Shown piece after piece: positions 8,735-16,680 of a DNA stretch of 48,849 nt. The position numbers and the translations under genes are program-made. The first letter of the stretch is position 1, and every line of letters begins with the position of its first letter. The notes under the pieces were generated by a model that was given only the letters and a program-made list of their open reading frames with translations, ran no database searches and had not been told where the DNA came from. Source of the stretch: Novosphingobium sp. (lineage in GTDB: Bacteria; Pseudomonadota; Alphaproteobacteria; Sphingomonadales; Sphingomonadaceae); contig NZ_JANXWG010000092.1 in the NCBI RefSeq assembly GCF_025351285.1, positions 1 through 48,849 on the forward strand, written 5' to 3'.

Positions 8735-9418
8735 CTATGACTCGCGCACCGTCAGCAGTGCGAGTTCGGTGCGGTTGTCGATGCCCAGCTTCTGGTAGAT
8801 CGCGTGGAGGTAGACCTTCACCGTGCCTTCGCCGATGTTCATCTGCTGGCCGATGTCGCGGTTACGCAAGCCCCGCGCCACCAACGTGGCCATCAACCAT
8901 TCGCGCGGGGTCAACAATTCGGACAAGCTGGCCGTGCGTGGACGACTCGCAGCGATCCGGGCGCGGTCGAGCAGCGCTGGGTCGATCGCCCGCCCGCCTT
9001 GCGTCACCGTCTCGAGCACGTCGATCAGCGCGTCCTCGGCGCCGTCCTTGAACACGATCCCTTCCGCCCCCGCAGCCATCAGTCGCATGAGGTCGTCGTC
9101 GCCGATCTCTGCGGTCAGCACCACCACCTTGCGCCGATCACCGCGCGCGCGGAGCGTTTCGAGCACGTGCACGCCACCGCGCCCCGGCATGTTGAGATCG
9201 AGCAGCACGATCGCCGGATCGTGGTCCCGGATCGCGTCGAGCGTTTCCTCGTTGCTCGCCGCTCCGGCCACGACCACGAAGCGGCTGCCCTGCAACACGG
9301 CATCGACCCCGGCGCGGATGAATCCGTGATCGTCGGCCACCAGGATCGGCACACGCAGCGGCACGGGGCCGGCAGCCGAGCGATCGTCGCTCGCCGCTGA
9401 AGTGGTTCGATTGGCCAT
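8735..9418 (-). CDS. NarL/FixJ-type response regulator (LuxR HTH output)
   Basis: The protein has 227 residues. The receiver domain covers about residues 22-140, with the acidic pair VADDHG, phospho-acceptor Asp74 in VLLDLNMPGRGG, and the conserved Lys in GIVFKDGAED. A LuxR-type HTH fills the C-terminus (LTPREWLMATLVARGLRNRD, then IGEGTVKVYLHAIYQKLGI). It is expected to bind DNA once phosphorylated by the kinase encoded 12 bases upstream, with which it forms a two-gene operon. Target genes cannot be read from the sequence; the nearby TonB receptor and the divergent LuxR-like gene are candidates. Confidence 0.92.
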   Translation of the reverse strand: MANRTTSAASDDRSAAGPVPLRVPILVADDHGFIRAGVDAVLQGSRFVVVAGAASNEETLDAIRDHDPAIVLLDLNMPGRGGVHVLETLRARGDRRKVVVLTAEIGDDDLMRLMAAGAEGIVFKDGAEDALIDVLETVTQGGRAIDPALLDRARIAASRPRTASLSELLTPREWLMATLVARGLRNRDIGQQMNIGEGTVKVYLHAIYQKLGIDNRTELALLTVRES

Positions 9419-9430
9419 GGTTGTATCCTG

Positions 9431-11434
9431 TCAGGCGGTGGCGGTCTGGGGTCGGGCTACGCTGGCGGGTTGGGGAGCTCGACCTTTGCCGGAAACCAGG
9501 TTCGGGGCTTCTTGGGCTTCGGGCCTCTGGTCTTCGCCGGTTTCAAGCTTCCCGCCAAGGCCGGAAACCGGCCGCAACGGTAGCCCGATCGACAGTGTTG
9601 CACCATGCGGCTCGGCCGCGCTGATCGCCAGCGATCCGCCCAACGCCGCCACTCGCCCTGCAATCGAACGCGGGCGCAGTGCGATCCGGCCCTCGGCACC
9701 GATCGCTTCTGCCGGAAAACCACGGCCGTTGTCGCTGATTGTCAGCCACAGCCACGCTCCCACTCTCGCCACCTCGACCCGCACCGCATCGCCTCCGCCG
9801 TGGCGCGCGGCATTGGCTACACCTTCGCGCACAAGCTGGCGCACTTCGTGGCTGAGCGTGGCCGGCACGATGATAGGCCCATTCCCGCGTTCGAGCCTGC
9901 CATCAAGTGTGGCGGCCAGGTGCCAATGCGTGCCCAGCTCGCCCAGCAGCGCGGTCAATTCCTGCGCGAGGTCGGTCTGGCGGTCGGCGGATTCGCCGCG
10001 GCGCAACTGCCCGATCAGGTTCCGCAATTGCCTTTGTTCAAGCCGCATCGCGTTCTTGATGGCGGCAATCTCGGTTCCGGGATCAACGCTCGGATCGGGT
10101 TCGCCAACCATGCGGCGGCGCAGTGCTTCAAGCCGGAACATGGTGCCAGCGAGGAACTGCGCAGCGCTGTCGTGAAGGTCGCGCGCGATGGCTTCGCGCA
10201 CCCCGCTTACCGCGCCATTGACCGCGACCACTTGGGCCAGCCGCGCGCGTTCCTCGCGTTCGAACGCGCGCCCGATTTCGCCGGCAGCAGCTTGTGCGAG
10301 CGCAAGGCTATCGAACCCTGGATCGGCCAGGCCCCAGAACAGCAATCTCCCACTGCCCGCATCGCTCGTGATCGGCACCGAAATTCCGGTCTCCACGCCA
10401 AGCTTTTCGGCAAGCTCAGGTGGCCGTTGGGGCCGCAGCGCGATCCGCTGTCCGCCGGGGCCGAACGAGAGTGCGCGCCGGTGGACGCTGTCGAACAGCA
10501 CAGCGCCGCTGCCCGTCTCGAACGACGCCCCAGTTGCGAACAACGCGTCATGTTCGCCATCCGCGGCACGCGTTTCCTGCACCAGCGCGGGTACATCGAA
10601 CTGATCGGAATTGGGCAGGTCGAAGTTGGGCAGGTCGGGACCAAGCCGGGTTATGCGCAGATCGCCTGGTTCGGGCCCGCTCACACCCAGATCGATCCAC
10701 GGCTCCTGCTCGGCGCTCCAGGCGATGGCTGCCTGACGCGCCAACACGACCTGGCGAGCAAAATCCAGCGCTGTCGAAACCAGCAGCTCAAGTCGGCGCC
10801 CGTCTTCCGTAGCGCCGGTTTGCGCCTCTCCGGCAATTGCCTCTGCAGCTTGGCCGGTTTCAGCAGCCGCGGGCAGGAGTGGGAACGGCAGATGAAGCCT
10901 GACCCGCCGTTCCAGCCCCATCCAGACAAGCAGCACCGCCAAAAGCATCATGTAGGCGGTGCGGCGCCCGACACGCTGCAAGTCGACGGCGTAGCCAAAG
11001 TACGACATGGTGCCGGCAACCGTATAATTGAGCAACAGCAGCACGATTGCGGTCCACGCGGTCGCGCGCCAATCCCAGCGGATGCGCGCCTTGACCAGCA
11101 GCAGCACTGCAAACGCCATGAATGGGCTGGAGAAGTCGGTCGAAGGCGCTTCGGTGTAGTAGACCGCGCCGACAAACACCGCGATGTCGAGCGTGTGCGC
11201 CGCACGGGCGAGGCGGTGGTCCCACCACCAGCTTTGCCATGCCACGGCAATCAGCACGAGCGACCACGCAAGAAAGCCCGTCAACAATGCCACGCCAAGC
11301 ACGTTGGTGCGTACCGGCTGAACCGGATCGAACCACAGCGCGATCAGGAACACCAGGGCGACCAACGCGCGACCAGCCGATTCGACTTTGCTCGAATTGC
11401 TCGAAATCGACAATGTCGGGGCCGGATAGCGCAT
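9431..11434 (-). CDS. Membrane sensor histidine kinase (HisKA_3 family)
   Basis: The protein has about 667 residues from the ATG at 11434 (MRYPAPTLS). An in-frame start at 11584 would overlap the region leading into the divergent gene and add a poorly composed leader. The N-terminal half has about six hydrophobic segments (for example ALVALVFLIALWF, VLGVALLTGFLAWSLVLIAV, AWTAIVLLLLNYTVAG), so it is a membrane sensor. A GAF-like region lies between. HisKA_3 follows with ARDLHDSAAQFLAG (phospho-acceptor His about 421), and the ATPase domain has EGVANAARHGGG and SDNGRGFP. The C-terminal 45 residues are polar and probably disordered. It is the partner of the response regulator immediately downstream. 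The signal is unknown. Confidence 0.9.
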   Translation of the reverse strand: MRYPAPTLSISSNSSKVESAGRALVALVFLIALWFDPVQPVRTNVLGVALLTGFLAWSLVLIAVAWQSWWWDHRLARAAHTLDIAVFVGAVYYTEAPSTDFSSPFMAFAVLLLVKARIRWDWRATAWTAIVLLLLNYTVAGTMSYFGYAVDLQRVGRRTAYMMLLAVLLVWMGLERRVRLHLPFPLLPAAAETGQAAEAIAGEAQTGATEDGRRLELLVSTALDFARQVVLARQAAIAWSAEQEPWIDLGVSGPEPGDLRITRLGPDLPNFDLPNSDQFDVPALVQETRAADGEHDALFATGASFETGSGAVLFDSVHRRALSFGPGGQRIALRPQRPPELAEKLGVETGISVPITSDAGSGRLLFWGLADPGFDSLALAQAAAGEIGRAFEREERARLAQVVAVNGAVSGVREAIARDLHDSAAQFLAGTMFRLEALRRRMVGEPDPSVDPGTEIAAIKNAMRLEQRQLRNLIGQLRRGESADRQTDLAQELTALLGELGTHWHLAATLDGRLERGNGPIIVPATLSHEVRQLVREGVANAARHGGGDAVRVEVARVGAWLWLTISDNGRGFPAEAIGAEGRIALRPRSIAGRVAALGGSLAISAAEPHGATLSIGLPLRPVSGLGGKLETGEDQRPEAQEAPNLVSGKGRAPQPASVARPQTATA

Positions 11435-11517
11435 GCAGACACGTTTCAACTTGCGCGCCCGAAGGTCAAGCGACGCGGGTGAATGGACGTTGCAATCTGT
11501 CAACAAAGCCACTGGAA

Positions 11518-11531
11518 AATTTCGGGAAATT
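11518..11531. promoter_or_regulatory. AT-rich inverted repeat between kinase and LuxR-like gene
   Basis: AATTT-CGGG-AAATT is a short dyad, followed within a few bases by a -10-like TATCTATAA, about 60 bases upstream of the LuxR-like start at 11593. It is the only AT-rich patch in this divergent region, so an operator/promoter pair is plausible. No matching second copy was found. Confidence 0.3.
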
Positions 11532-11592
11532 GCGTATCTATAAGCAAGGGGCTTTCTTACTGGCCGATTACGCGACGGGGGCATTCGATTTC

Positions 11593-12168
11593 ATGGACCA
11601 GGGGGCTTCGGCCGGGGGCGGCGAGCCCGGCAGGAAGGTTTTCGACGAGCTGACGGCCAAACAGCGCGAAGTGCTGGACTTGCTGATCCAGCACAAAACT
11701 TCGAAGGAGATTTCGAGGGCGCTCGGAATCTCGCCCTACACGGTGGACCAGCGCATCAATCTGGCGCGTGCCAAGCTCGGTCTCGCCAACCGCAATGAAG
11801 TTGCGCACGTCTATCGCCAGTTGGTTTCGACATACCAACAACCCGTATATGAGCCTTCGTATATCGCTCCATCCCCGTTTTCCGTGGATAGGCAGCGGCG
11901 GGACGACATGGAAGTCGAGACGCTTTCCAAGGTTCCGCAACTGGCCAGCGCGGCTCATGCGATCACTCCGGCATACGGTAGGATCGCCGCGACGGCTGGC
12001 GGCGGACCGGCGGCGGATTACTATCATGTCCTCCCGGAGATGTTTGACGGGCCTTATGGGACCGTGCTGCGCCTGGGCTATATGACGGGCATTGCACTGT
12101 TCCTGATGCTGGTTGCGCTTGGCGGGATGGCGATGTTCAGCCAGCTTGGCGTGATGATGGACCACTAG
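11593..12168 (+). CDS. LuxR-type HTH protein with C-terminal membrane anchor
   Basis: The protein has 191 residues from the ATG at 11593; GGGGG about 11 bases upstream is the only ribosome-binding candidate. Residues about 18-75 form a LuxR/GerE-type HTH: FDELTAKQREVLDLLIQH, TSKEISRALGISPYTVDQRI, ARAKLGLANRNEVAHVYR. No receiver or ligand domain precedes it. A low-complexity linker leads to a single membrane-spanning segment near the C-terminus (YMTGIALFLMLVALGGMAMF), so the DNA-binding part would be held at the inner membrane. It is divergent from the histidine kinase. HTH proteins with a trailing membrane segment occur in sphingomonads, but their targets are mostly unknown. Confidence 0.8.
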   Translation: MDQGASAGGGEPGRKVFDELTAKQREVLDLLIQHKTSKEISRALGISPYTVDQRINLARAKLGLANRNEVAHVYRQLVSTYQQPVYEPSYIAPSPFSVDRQRRDDMEVETLSKVPQLASAAHAITPAYGRIAATAGGGPAADYYHVLPEMFDGPYGTVLRLGYMTGIALFLMLVALGGMAMFSQLGVMMDH

Positions 12169-12273
12169 CCGAAGGAACCACCGTGCGGGACCCGCCGGTG
12201 CGCGGCGGTCCATCACGATCATCTCCGATCCAAGGGGTGCCCCGATTTCCGGGGCAGGAACGGAGACTGAACC

Positions 12274-12612
12274 ATGACGATGACCATCGAAGTTGCCCGC
12301 CTGCGCATCGCCAACAAGATCCAGGCCACCGAAGCCGCGCTCGACCAGGCGCTGACGCTACAGTCCGAATTGTTCGCCACCATGATCGCAGCCCGCCGCG
12401 AAACCGGATCGGGCCCGGCGCTGGGCCAGGACACGCTGCTGCGGCTGGCCAAAGTCCAGCAGTCCCTGCTCGACGCCGGGGGCGATCTGGCCCGCATCCA
12501 TGGCCGCCTGCTCGAAATCTCGGTGGAAAAGGGTTCCATCGAAGATTGCCCGCCGACAGCCCATGCCGAAGGCGCCAGCCAGGCCGGTCCACTGCGCGCT
12601 CGCGCTGCTTGA
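12274..12612 (+). CDS. Small helical hypothetical protein
   Basis: The protein has 112 residues, with a CGGAGA ribosome-binding site nine bases before the ATG. It is predicted to be almost all helix (EVARLRIANKIQATEAALDQ, then LLRLAKVQQSLLDAGGDLAR) with heptad-like spacing, so it may form a coiled coil. The last 20 residues are polar and flexible. I do not recognise a family. A GC hairpin with stem TGCCCCG/CGGGGCA (12238-12256) lies in its leader. It follows the membrane LuxR-like gene by 105 bases and precedes the membrane protein gene by 28 bases, so the three may share a transcript. Confidence 0.6.
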   Translation: MTMTIEVARLRIANKIQATEAALDQALTLQSELFATMIAARRETGSGPALGQDTLLRLAKVQQSLLDAGGDLARIHGRLLEISVEKGSIEDCPPTAHAEGASQAGPLRARAA

Positions 12613-12640
12613 CCGGGTATGGCATGGAACAAAGCCTCCG

Positions 12641-13168
12641 ATGACTGCTCATCTCACCCTTCTGGTAGTATTCTACAACGCCATCGTGCTCGCCACCGTC
12701 GTCCTTGCCTTGTGCAAGGGCGACGAGCCCGAACAATTGACCAGCCTTGTGATCATGACTGGGCTCTTTGCAGACCTGGTCAATCACTGGCTGCTGGGCG
12801 CACCGAACTTCTTCACGATCAACCCCGGGCATCTCGTGCTCGATGGCTGGCAGTTGATCGTGTTGATGTGGGTGGCGCTTTACGCCAATCGCGGCTGGCC
12901 GCTGTGGGTTGCCGCGCTGCAGATGATCGTGGTGGCCGGACACTTGTCCAAATTGTTCGACGTCGCGGAAATTCGGCGCGGCTATTGGGTCATGATCGCA
13001 GTACCGGGCTACATTCAGCTTGCGGTGGTTTGGATCGGGCTGGCTTCGCACATGCGCCGGGTCGGTCGGATCGGACCTTATGCAGCCTGGCGGCCGCGCT
13101 TGTCGGATCCTCCCAAAGGGGTTCCGACCGACGATCGCCGGACTGCCGGAGTGCGGACTGGCTCCTGA
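12641..13168 (+). CDS. Small integral membrane protein of unknown function
   Basis: The protein has 175 residues from the ATG at 12641. It contains about four to five hydrophobic segments: HLTLLVVFYNAIVLATVVLA, LVIMTGLFADLVNHWLLG, LVLDGWQLIVLMWVALYA, WPLWVAALQMIVVAGHL and VMIAVPGYIQLAVVWIGLA. A polar, basic C-terminus follows (RRVGRIGPYAAWRPRLSD). Several His, Asp and Asn residues near the membrane segments (DLVNHW, AGHLSKLFD) are notable, but I know no family for it. It sits between a small helical protein and a MarR-like regulator on the same strand. Confidence 0.65.
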   Translation: MTAHLTLLVVFYNAIVLATVVLALCKGDEPEQLTSLVIMTGLFADLVNHWLLGAPNFFTINPGHLVLDGWQLIVLMWVALYANRGWPLWVAALQMIVVAGHLSKLFDVAEIRRGYWVMIAVPGYIQLAVVWIGLASHMRRVGRIGPYAAWRPRLSDPPKGVPTDDRRTAGVRTGS

Positions 13169-13310
13169 CTTCCGGCCGAACATCTGGCCGACAACCTGAT
13201 CGGGCGTCCGGCCCGGCTTCCGAATTGCCCACCGGCTGCTCGCAGTTCGCGAGTGACCCAGCCGACAATCGCGCCGCTTGCCGAACAGCGGCCACTTGGG
13301 GAGATCACGC

Positions 13311-13766
13311 ATGAACGCCCAGCAACGCGCCAAGGCTCTGCTTCGCACCGATGTGGTCGAAGTCAGCGTGCCACCCAACCGCGAACCGCAAGCGTTGACG
13401 CTTGCCCGCATGCTTTATGCGGAACGCCGTCGCCGCGACCGGACTTTTCCCGCCGACATCTTCGGCGAGCCGAGCTGGGACATCCTGCTCGACTTGTTCG
13501 TGGCGCGGGGCGAAGGCCGCCGCGTGCCGACCACCAGCGCGTGCATCGGCGCGCACGTTCCGCCCACCACCGCGCTGCGCTGGTTGCGGCTGCTCGAAGG
13601 CCAGGGCCTGATCGAACGCGAAGAGGACGAACGCGACGGCCGGCGGACATTCGTGCGGTTATCCACAAAAGGCATGGACCTCGTGGGGAATTTTCTCGAC
13701 GCGAGCCGCCTGTGCGGGTTACTGTCTGCCCCGAACACGAACATGGCGGCATTCCAGGCGCATTGA
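13311..13766 (+). CDS. MarR-like winged-helix transcriptional regulator
   Basis: The protein has 151 residues; GGGGAG seven bases ahead of the ATG at 13311 supports this start. The core is a winged helix: FGEPSWDILLDLFVARGEGR, then CIGAHVPPTTALRWLRLLEG, then GLIEREEDERDGRRTFVRLS, which is the helix-turn-helix and wing arrangement of MarR proteins. The recognition helix is probably PPTTALRWLRLLE. No ligand pocket can be read from the sequence. It is the last gene of a rightward group and its target is unknown. A perfect TTATCCACA string occurs inside the gene, most likely by chance. Confidence 0.75.
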   Translation: MNAQQRAKALLRTDVVEVSVPPNREPQALTLARMLYAERRRRDRTFPADIFGEPSWDILLDLFVARGEGRRVPTTSACIGAHVPPTTALRWLRLLEGQGLIEREEDERDGRRTFVRLSTKGMDLVGNFLDASRLCGLLSAPNTNMAAFQAH

Positions 13767-13918
13767 ACGCCAGGCATCCATGAAGTTTCGGGGAGCTGCC
13801 AGCCCCCCGGGTCGCAGGCTCCGGTGGGGCGGAAACGGGGCGGGGGGCCGCGCCCGATCCGTCCCGCCGGAGCCAACCTTTCCGGCCCGTTCAGTCCAGG
13901 CCGTTCATTCCAGCCTGT

Positions 13919-14608
13919 TCAGCGAAGTTCTTTGGGGATGTCCCAGCGGATGGTGTTGGCATAGGCGCTCGTAACCGCGCTGCCGCTCGCATCCTTTGCC
14001 GGAGCGAACCGCGCCCGCGCGCTGACTTTGGCACAAGTCGCGCGGTCGAGTTCCTGCGATCCGCTCGATTGCGTCACCACGCAATCGCGAACGCGCCCGT
14101 CTGGCCCCACCGTTACGCTGAACCCGGTTACTCCCTGCTCACCGCGCCGCAACGCGCCGGTCGGGTAATCGTTGTCGGTCACCCACAGCCCCGGCCAGCC
14201 GAGCGGCCGCGCCCCGGTGGGGGCGAAGCTGGCGCTGGGAGACGGGATCGGGGTCGGGCCGGTGTCGATCAACTTGCCGCCCGCGAATTCATCGATCGTC
14301 TTCGGCGTCGGGAAATCGATGATGTTGATCGTATTGTCGCCACTGAGGTCGATCTCGTGCTCGGGTATGATCGGATCGCGCGCGGACTTGTGCTCAACCG
14401 CCGTGGTCGTCGGCGTGACCGTGGGTTCCTGCGTGGGCGGATCAACCGGCATCCACAAACGGGTCGGCAGCTCGGTCTTGGGCACGAACTGGATAAGCCC
14501 ACCCGCGAACGCACTCAACAATCCCACAGCCGCCGCGCCATGCAGCAGCGCCACCGCCAGCGCCACACCCGTTCGCCGCGCACCCGAAGTCCGATCCGTA
14601 TAAGCCAT
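13919..14608 (-). CDS. TonB-like energy transducer protein
   Basis: The protein has 229 residues. An N-terminal membrane anchor (TGVALAVALLHGAAAVGLLS) is followed by a Pro/Thr-rich periplasmic stretch (DPPTQEPTVTPTTTAVEHKS) and a C-terminal TonB domain. The TonB domain shows GEQGVTGFSVTVGPDGRVRD, VVTQSSGSQELDRATCAKV and ARARFAPAKDASG. The anchor-to-domain span is short compared with E. coli TonB. No exbB or exbD lies beside it. It could serve one of the two TonB receptors in the window or act with ExbBD encoded elsewhere. Confidence 0.85.
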   Translation of the reverse strand: MAYTDRTSGARRTGVALAVALLHGAAAVGLLSAFAGGLIQFVPKTELPTRLWMPVDPPTQEPTVTPTTTAVEHKSARDPIIPEHEIDLSGDNTINIIDFPTPKTIDEFAGGKLIDTGPTPIPSPSASFAPTGARPLGWPGLWVTDNDYPTGALRRGEQGVTGFSVTVGPDGRVRDCVVTQSSGSQELDRATCAKVSARARFAPAKDASGSAVTSAYANTIRWDIPKELR

Positions 14609-14959
14609 CGATCCTCTCCAATCACGGACCGTTCCGGCGTCGGGATATTCGGGTCGAGACCATCGGGATCGAAACGAACGAACCGGGCAACGATGAGTGA
14701 TGAGACAACATTACCATGGATCAGAATGCCGCCAAGCGAAATCTCTACCAAAAAGATTGGGATTAAGTTGCGGCCTGCAATCGATCGCGAGCCGCGCATC
14801 AGTCGCACCTCATCTCACAGCCTGTCGCGAATCGCCGAAGCCTGAAGGATTGTGCGCGTCCTGGTGCCTCGTGCAGGTGTCGAACAAACCGATCGCGGTC
14901 ACGCCATCGTCTGTTCAACAACACCTGCGGCTGCCATTGCCTCGATCGCAGGACGGCCT
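14609..14959. other. Intergenic stretch without a recognisable gene
   Basis: About 350 bases lie between the divergent tonB-like gene and the small HTH gene. Open frames here are short and have a composition unlike the neighbours. The stretch is slightly richer in A/T than the flanks around 14690-14770, which is where promoters for both genes could lie, but I could not fix -35/-10 elements. Confidence 0.5.
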
Positions 14960-15211
14960 ATGAGGGCCACCATGCAAGACCGACGGGATCACTTCGCTTA
15001 TTGTGTGCAACTGTTTGGTGGCACCACGGCATTTTCGCGGCGCCTCAGGATCGATGAGCGGGCCATCCGTCGATTCATCAATGGCGAACGGCCGGTCAGC
15101 GACAGTCTTTTCAGGGACACCGCGAAGGCATTGGACGAGCTTATCGCTGAAGCCGCCGCAGCTGTAGAAGCAATCTCAAGCGCTTTGGCGTCCGAACCAG
15201 GCACCTCGTAA
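14960..15211 (+). CDS. Small HTH (Cro/XRE-like) protein
   Basis: The protein has 83 residues from the ATG at 14960, or 79 from the ATG at 14972. The segment GTTAFSRRLRIDERAIRRFI, followed by NGERPVSDSLFRDTAKALDE, has the helix-turn-helix spacing of lambda-repressor-like folds: short helix, turn, recognition helix rich in Arg, then two more helices. The C-terminus is an Ala-rich helix. It stands alone, convergent with the uronate locus. Comparable orphan HTH proteins are common in alphaproteobacterial genomes. The function is unknown, and a toxin-antitoxin or phage origin cannot be shown because no partner is seen. Confidence 0.55.
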   Translation: MRATMQDRRDHFAYCVQLFGGTTAFSRRLRIDERAIRRFINGERPVSDSLFRDTAKALDELIAEAAAAVEAISSALASEPGTS

Positions 15212-15253
15212 AGGTCCCCATTCGGCCGGGTGCAACTTGTGCGTGGGCGCGCG

Positions 15254-15562
15254 CTACGCCTCGACGCCGGATCCATTGGCTGCGCCGCTTCGCATGTCCG
15301 CGTAGGCTTTGTCCCTTGCCTCCGGCGCCAGCGAAAGAAGGTAGCGGCTTGCTTCCTTGTAGGTCAGAAACGCCCTGCCATCGACAATGATGGGCACGGT
15401 GCGGCCGTTGTAAATCCGGCGCAGCAACCGCCGCTGCGGCCTGTCCAGCGATTTTTCGACTTCTTCGGTGATGGCAGAGCCCGGTTCTGAAGTGGATTGG
15501 CGCCCTAGACGATCCGCCTTGGGCCGCAGTCCAGCATATTTGTAAAAGTGCGGCCAGCGTTT
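15254..15562 (-). pseudogene. Open frame with protein-like composition but no usual start, possible gene remnant
   Basis: On the minus strand, in a frame different from the DUF885 gene just upstream, a peptide is encoded from a TAG at 15563-15565 to a TAG at 15254-15256. Its C-terminal half looks like real protein: RRIYNGRTVPIIVDGRAFL, TYKEASRYLLSLAPEARDKA, YADMRSG. No ATG or GTG is in frame. The only usual alternative is a TTG at 15427 without a ribosome-binding site, giving 57 residues. It may be the decayed end of a small gene, or a gene read from a non-standard start. No family recognised. Confidence 0.35.
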
Positions 15563-16680
15563 CTACGCTTACCGTAACGTGCAAACGCCAGTGCACCCAG
15601 CGCTTCTGCCACACGCAGCCCCGGCGTTGTGTGCATCCGCGCAATATCTTCGGCAAACGGCGCGAAATAGGCCGGAAAACCCATCTGTTCGGCCAACTGC
15701 GCCAGAACGCGATCGGGTGCGGTTCCGCGGTTGATCGCCAGGTCCGCCAACGCACGGGTCATGCGGAACAGCCGCCAGTGGATCGCGCCGGCCACGGCCA
15801 GCGCATCGGGCAGGAGGCCGGCTTGCCACGCCAGCCACTCGCCATGAATCGCCCAGCATTCGCCGAAGGCAGGCGCATAGCGCAACCGCAACGGGTGTGG
15901 CCCCGCCCGACGCTCAAGCGGCAATTGCACCATGTGGCCGGGCAGCAATTCGTGATGAACCACGCTGACCAGCGTCCAGCGTGGCCGCCGCGCGATGTCG
16001 CGCAAGTCGACGACATAGCAGCCTGCCTGGCCATTTTCGGGCAGAACGCGGAAGCCGCCCTTGCCCGATGCCGCTTCGCTTGGCGTCATCCGGCGCACCG
16101 AGACGTTCAGGCATTCGGGCGGCAGGGCTGCGAACCAGCGGGGCAGGGCGGCGCGGGCGCGCGCCAGCGTTGCGTTCATATCCACGACCGCCGCGTCACG
16201 GCCGGCGTCGCTGTCGGGATAAGCGCCGTCGCCGGATGCAAGCAGCGCGCGGAACCGCTGGCCGGTCGGTCCTGGTGGAATGCCGAGGGTGTCGAACACC
16301 GTTGCGGCGTGATGTTCGAGCCGCGCAACTTCCTCGATCAACAGGCGCTCGGCGTGCCGCAGATCGACTGGTCCTGCACATTGGCGCGTAACTTGTGCTG
16401 CGTAGCGGGCCGGATCGCCCGGCGATAGCAACGCCAGCCGTGCCTCGGCTGCCAGTCCGGCGCGGATCGTGGCGAGGTCGTTCCGCGCGCATGGCGACAA
16501 GCGCCGCGGATCGAACCTTGCCAGCGCGCGGCTCCCGGCAATGGGGTCGGGTGAGGGCCCGAGCCCGTCGAGCACCACCCGAAGCGCTGCGTCCTCACCG
16601 GCCGTCGCACGTGCCGGTGAGGACGCGAGAGCGGCAAGCCCACCAGCCAACAACCCGCGCCGGCTGGCCGCGAGGATCAC
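15505..16680 (-). CDS. DUF885-type secreted metallopeptidase-like protein
   Basis: The protein has 391 residues. The leader SRRGLLAGGLAALASSPARA has a twin-arginine pair and a hydrophobic core, so Tat-dependent export is likely. The DUF885 zinc-site signature is visible as VVHHELLPGHMVQLPL (HExxPGH-like), with a downstream glutamate in AFGECWAIHGEWLAWQ. It is shorter than the usual 550-600 residues and lacks most of the N-terminal region. The ATG overlaps the stop of the 1282-residue LamG gene by four bases, so the two are translationally coupled and it is the last full gene of the leftward uronate operon. What it cleaves there is unknown; a peptidase role in glycan breakdown would be unusual. 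Confidence 0.8.
   Translation of the reverse strand: MILAASRRGLLAGGLAALASSPARATAGEDAALRVVLDGLGPSPDPIAGSRALARFDPRRLSPCARNDLATIRAGLAAEARLALLSPGDPARYAAQVTRQCAGPVDLRHAERLLIEEVARLEHHAATVFDTLGIPPGPTGQRFRALLASGDGAYPDSDAGRDAAVVDMNATLARARAALPRWFAALPPECLNVSVRRMTPSEAASGKGGFRVLPENGQAGCYVVDLRDIARRPRWTLVSVVHHELLPGHMVQLPLERRAGPHPLRLRYAPAFGECWAIHGEWLAWQAGLLPDALAVAGAIHWRLFRMTRALADLAINRGTAPDRVLAQLAEQMGFPAYFAPFAEDIARMHTTPGLRVAEALGALAFARYGKRRNAGRTFTNMLDCGPRRIV

Noticed and set aside
13659..13667. A perfect TTATCCACA inside the MarR-like gene
   Set aside because: It is a single copy within coding sequence and has no neighbouring origin features.
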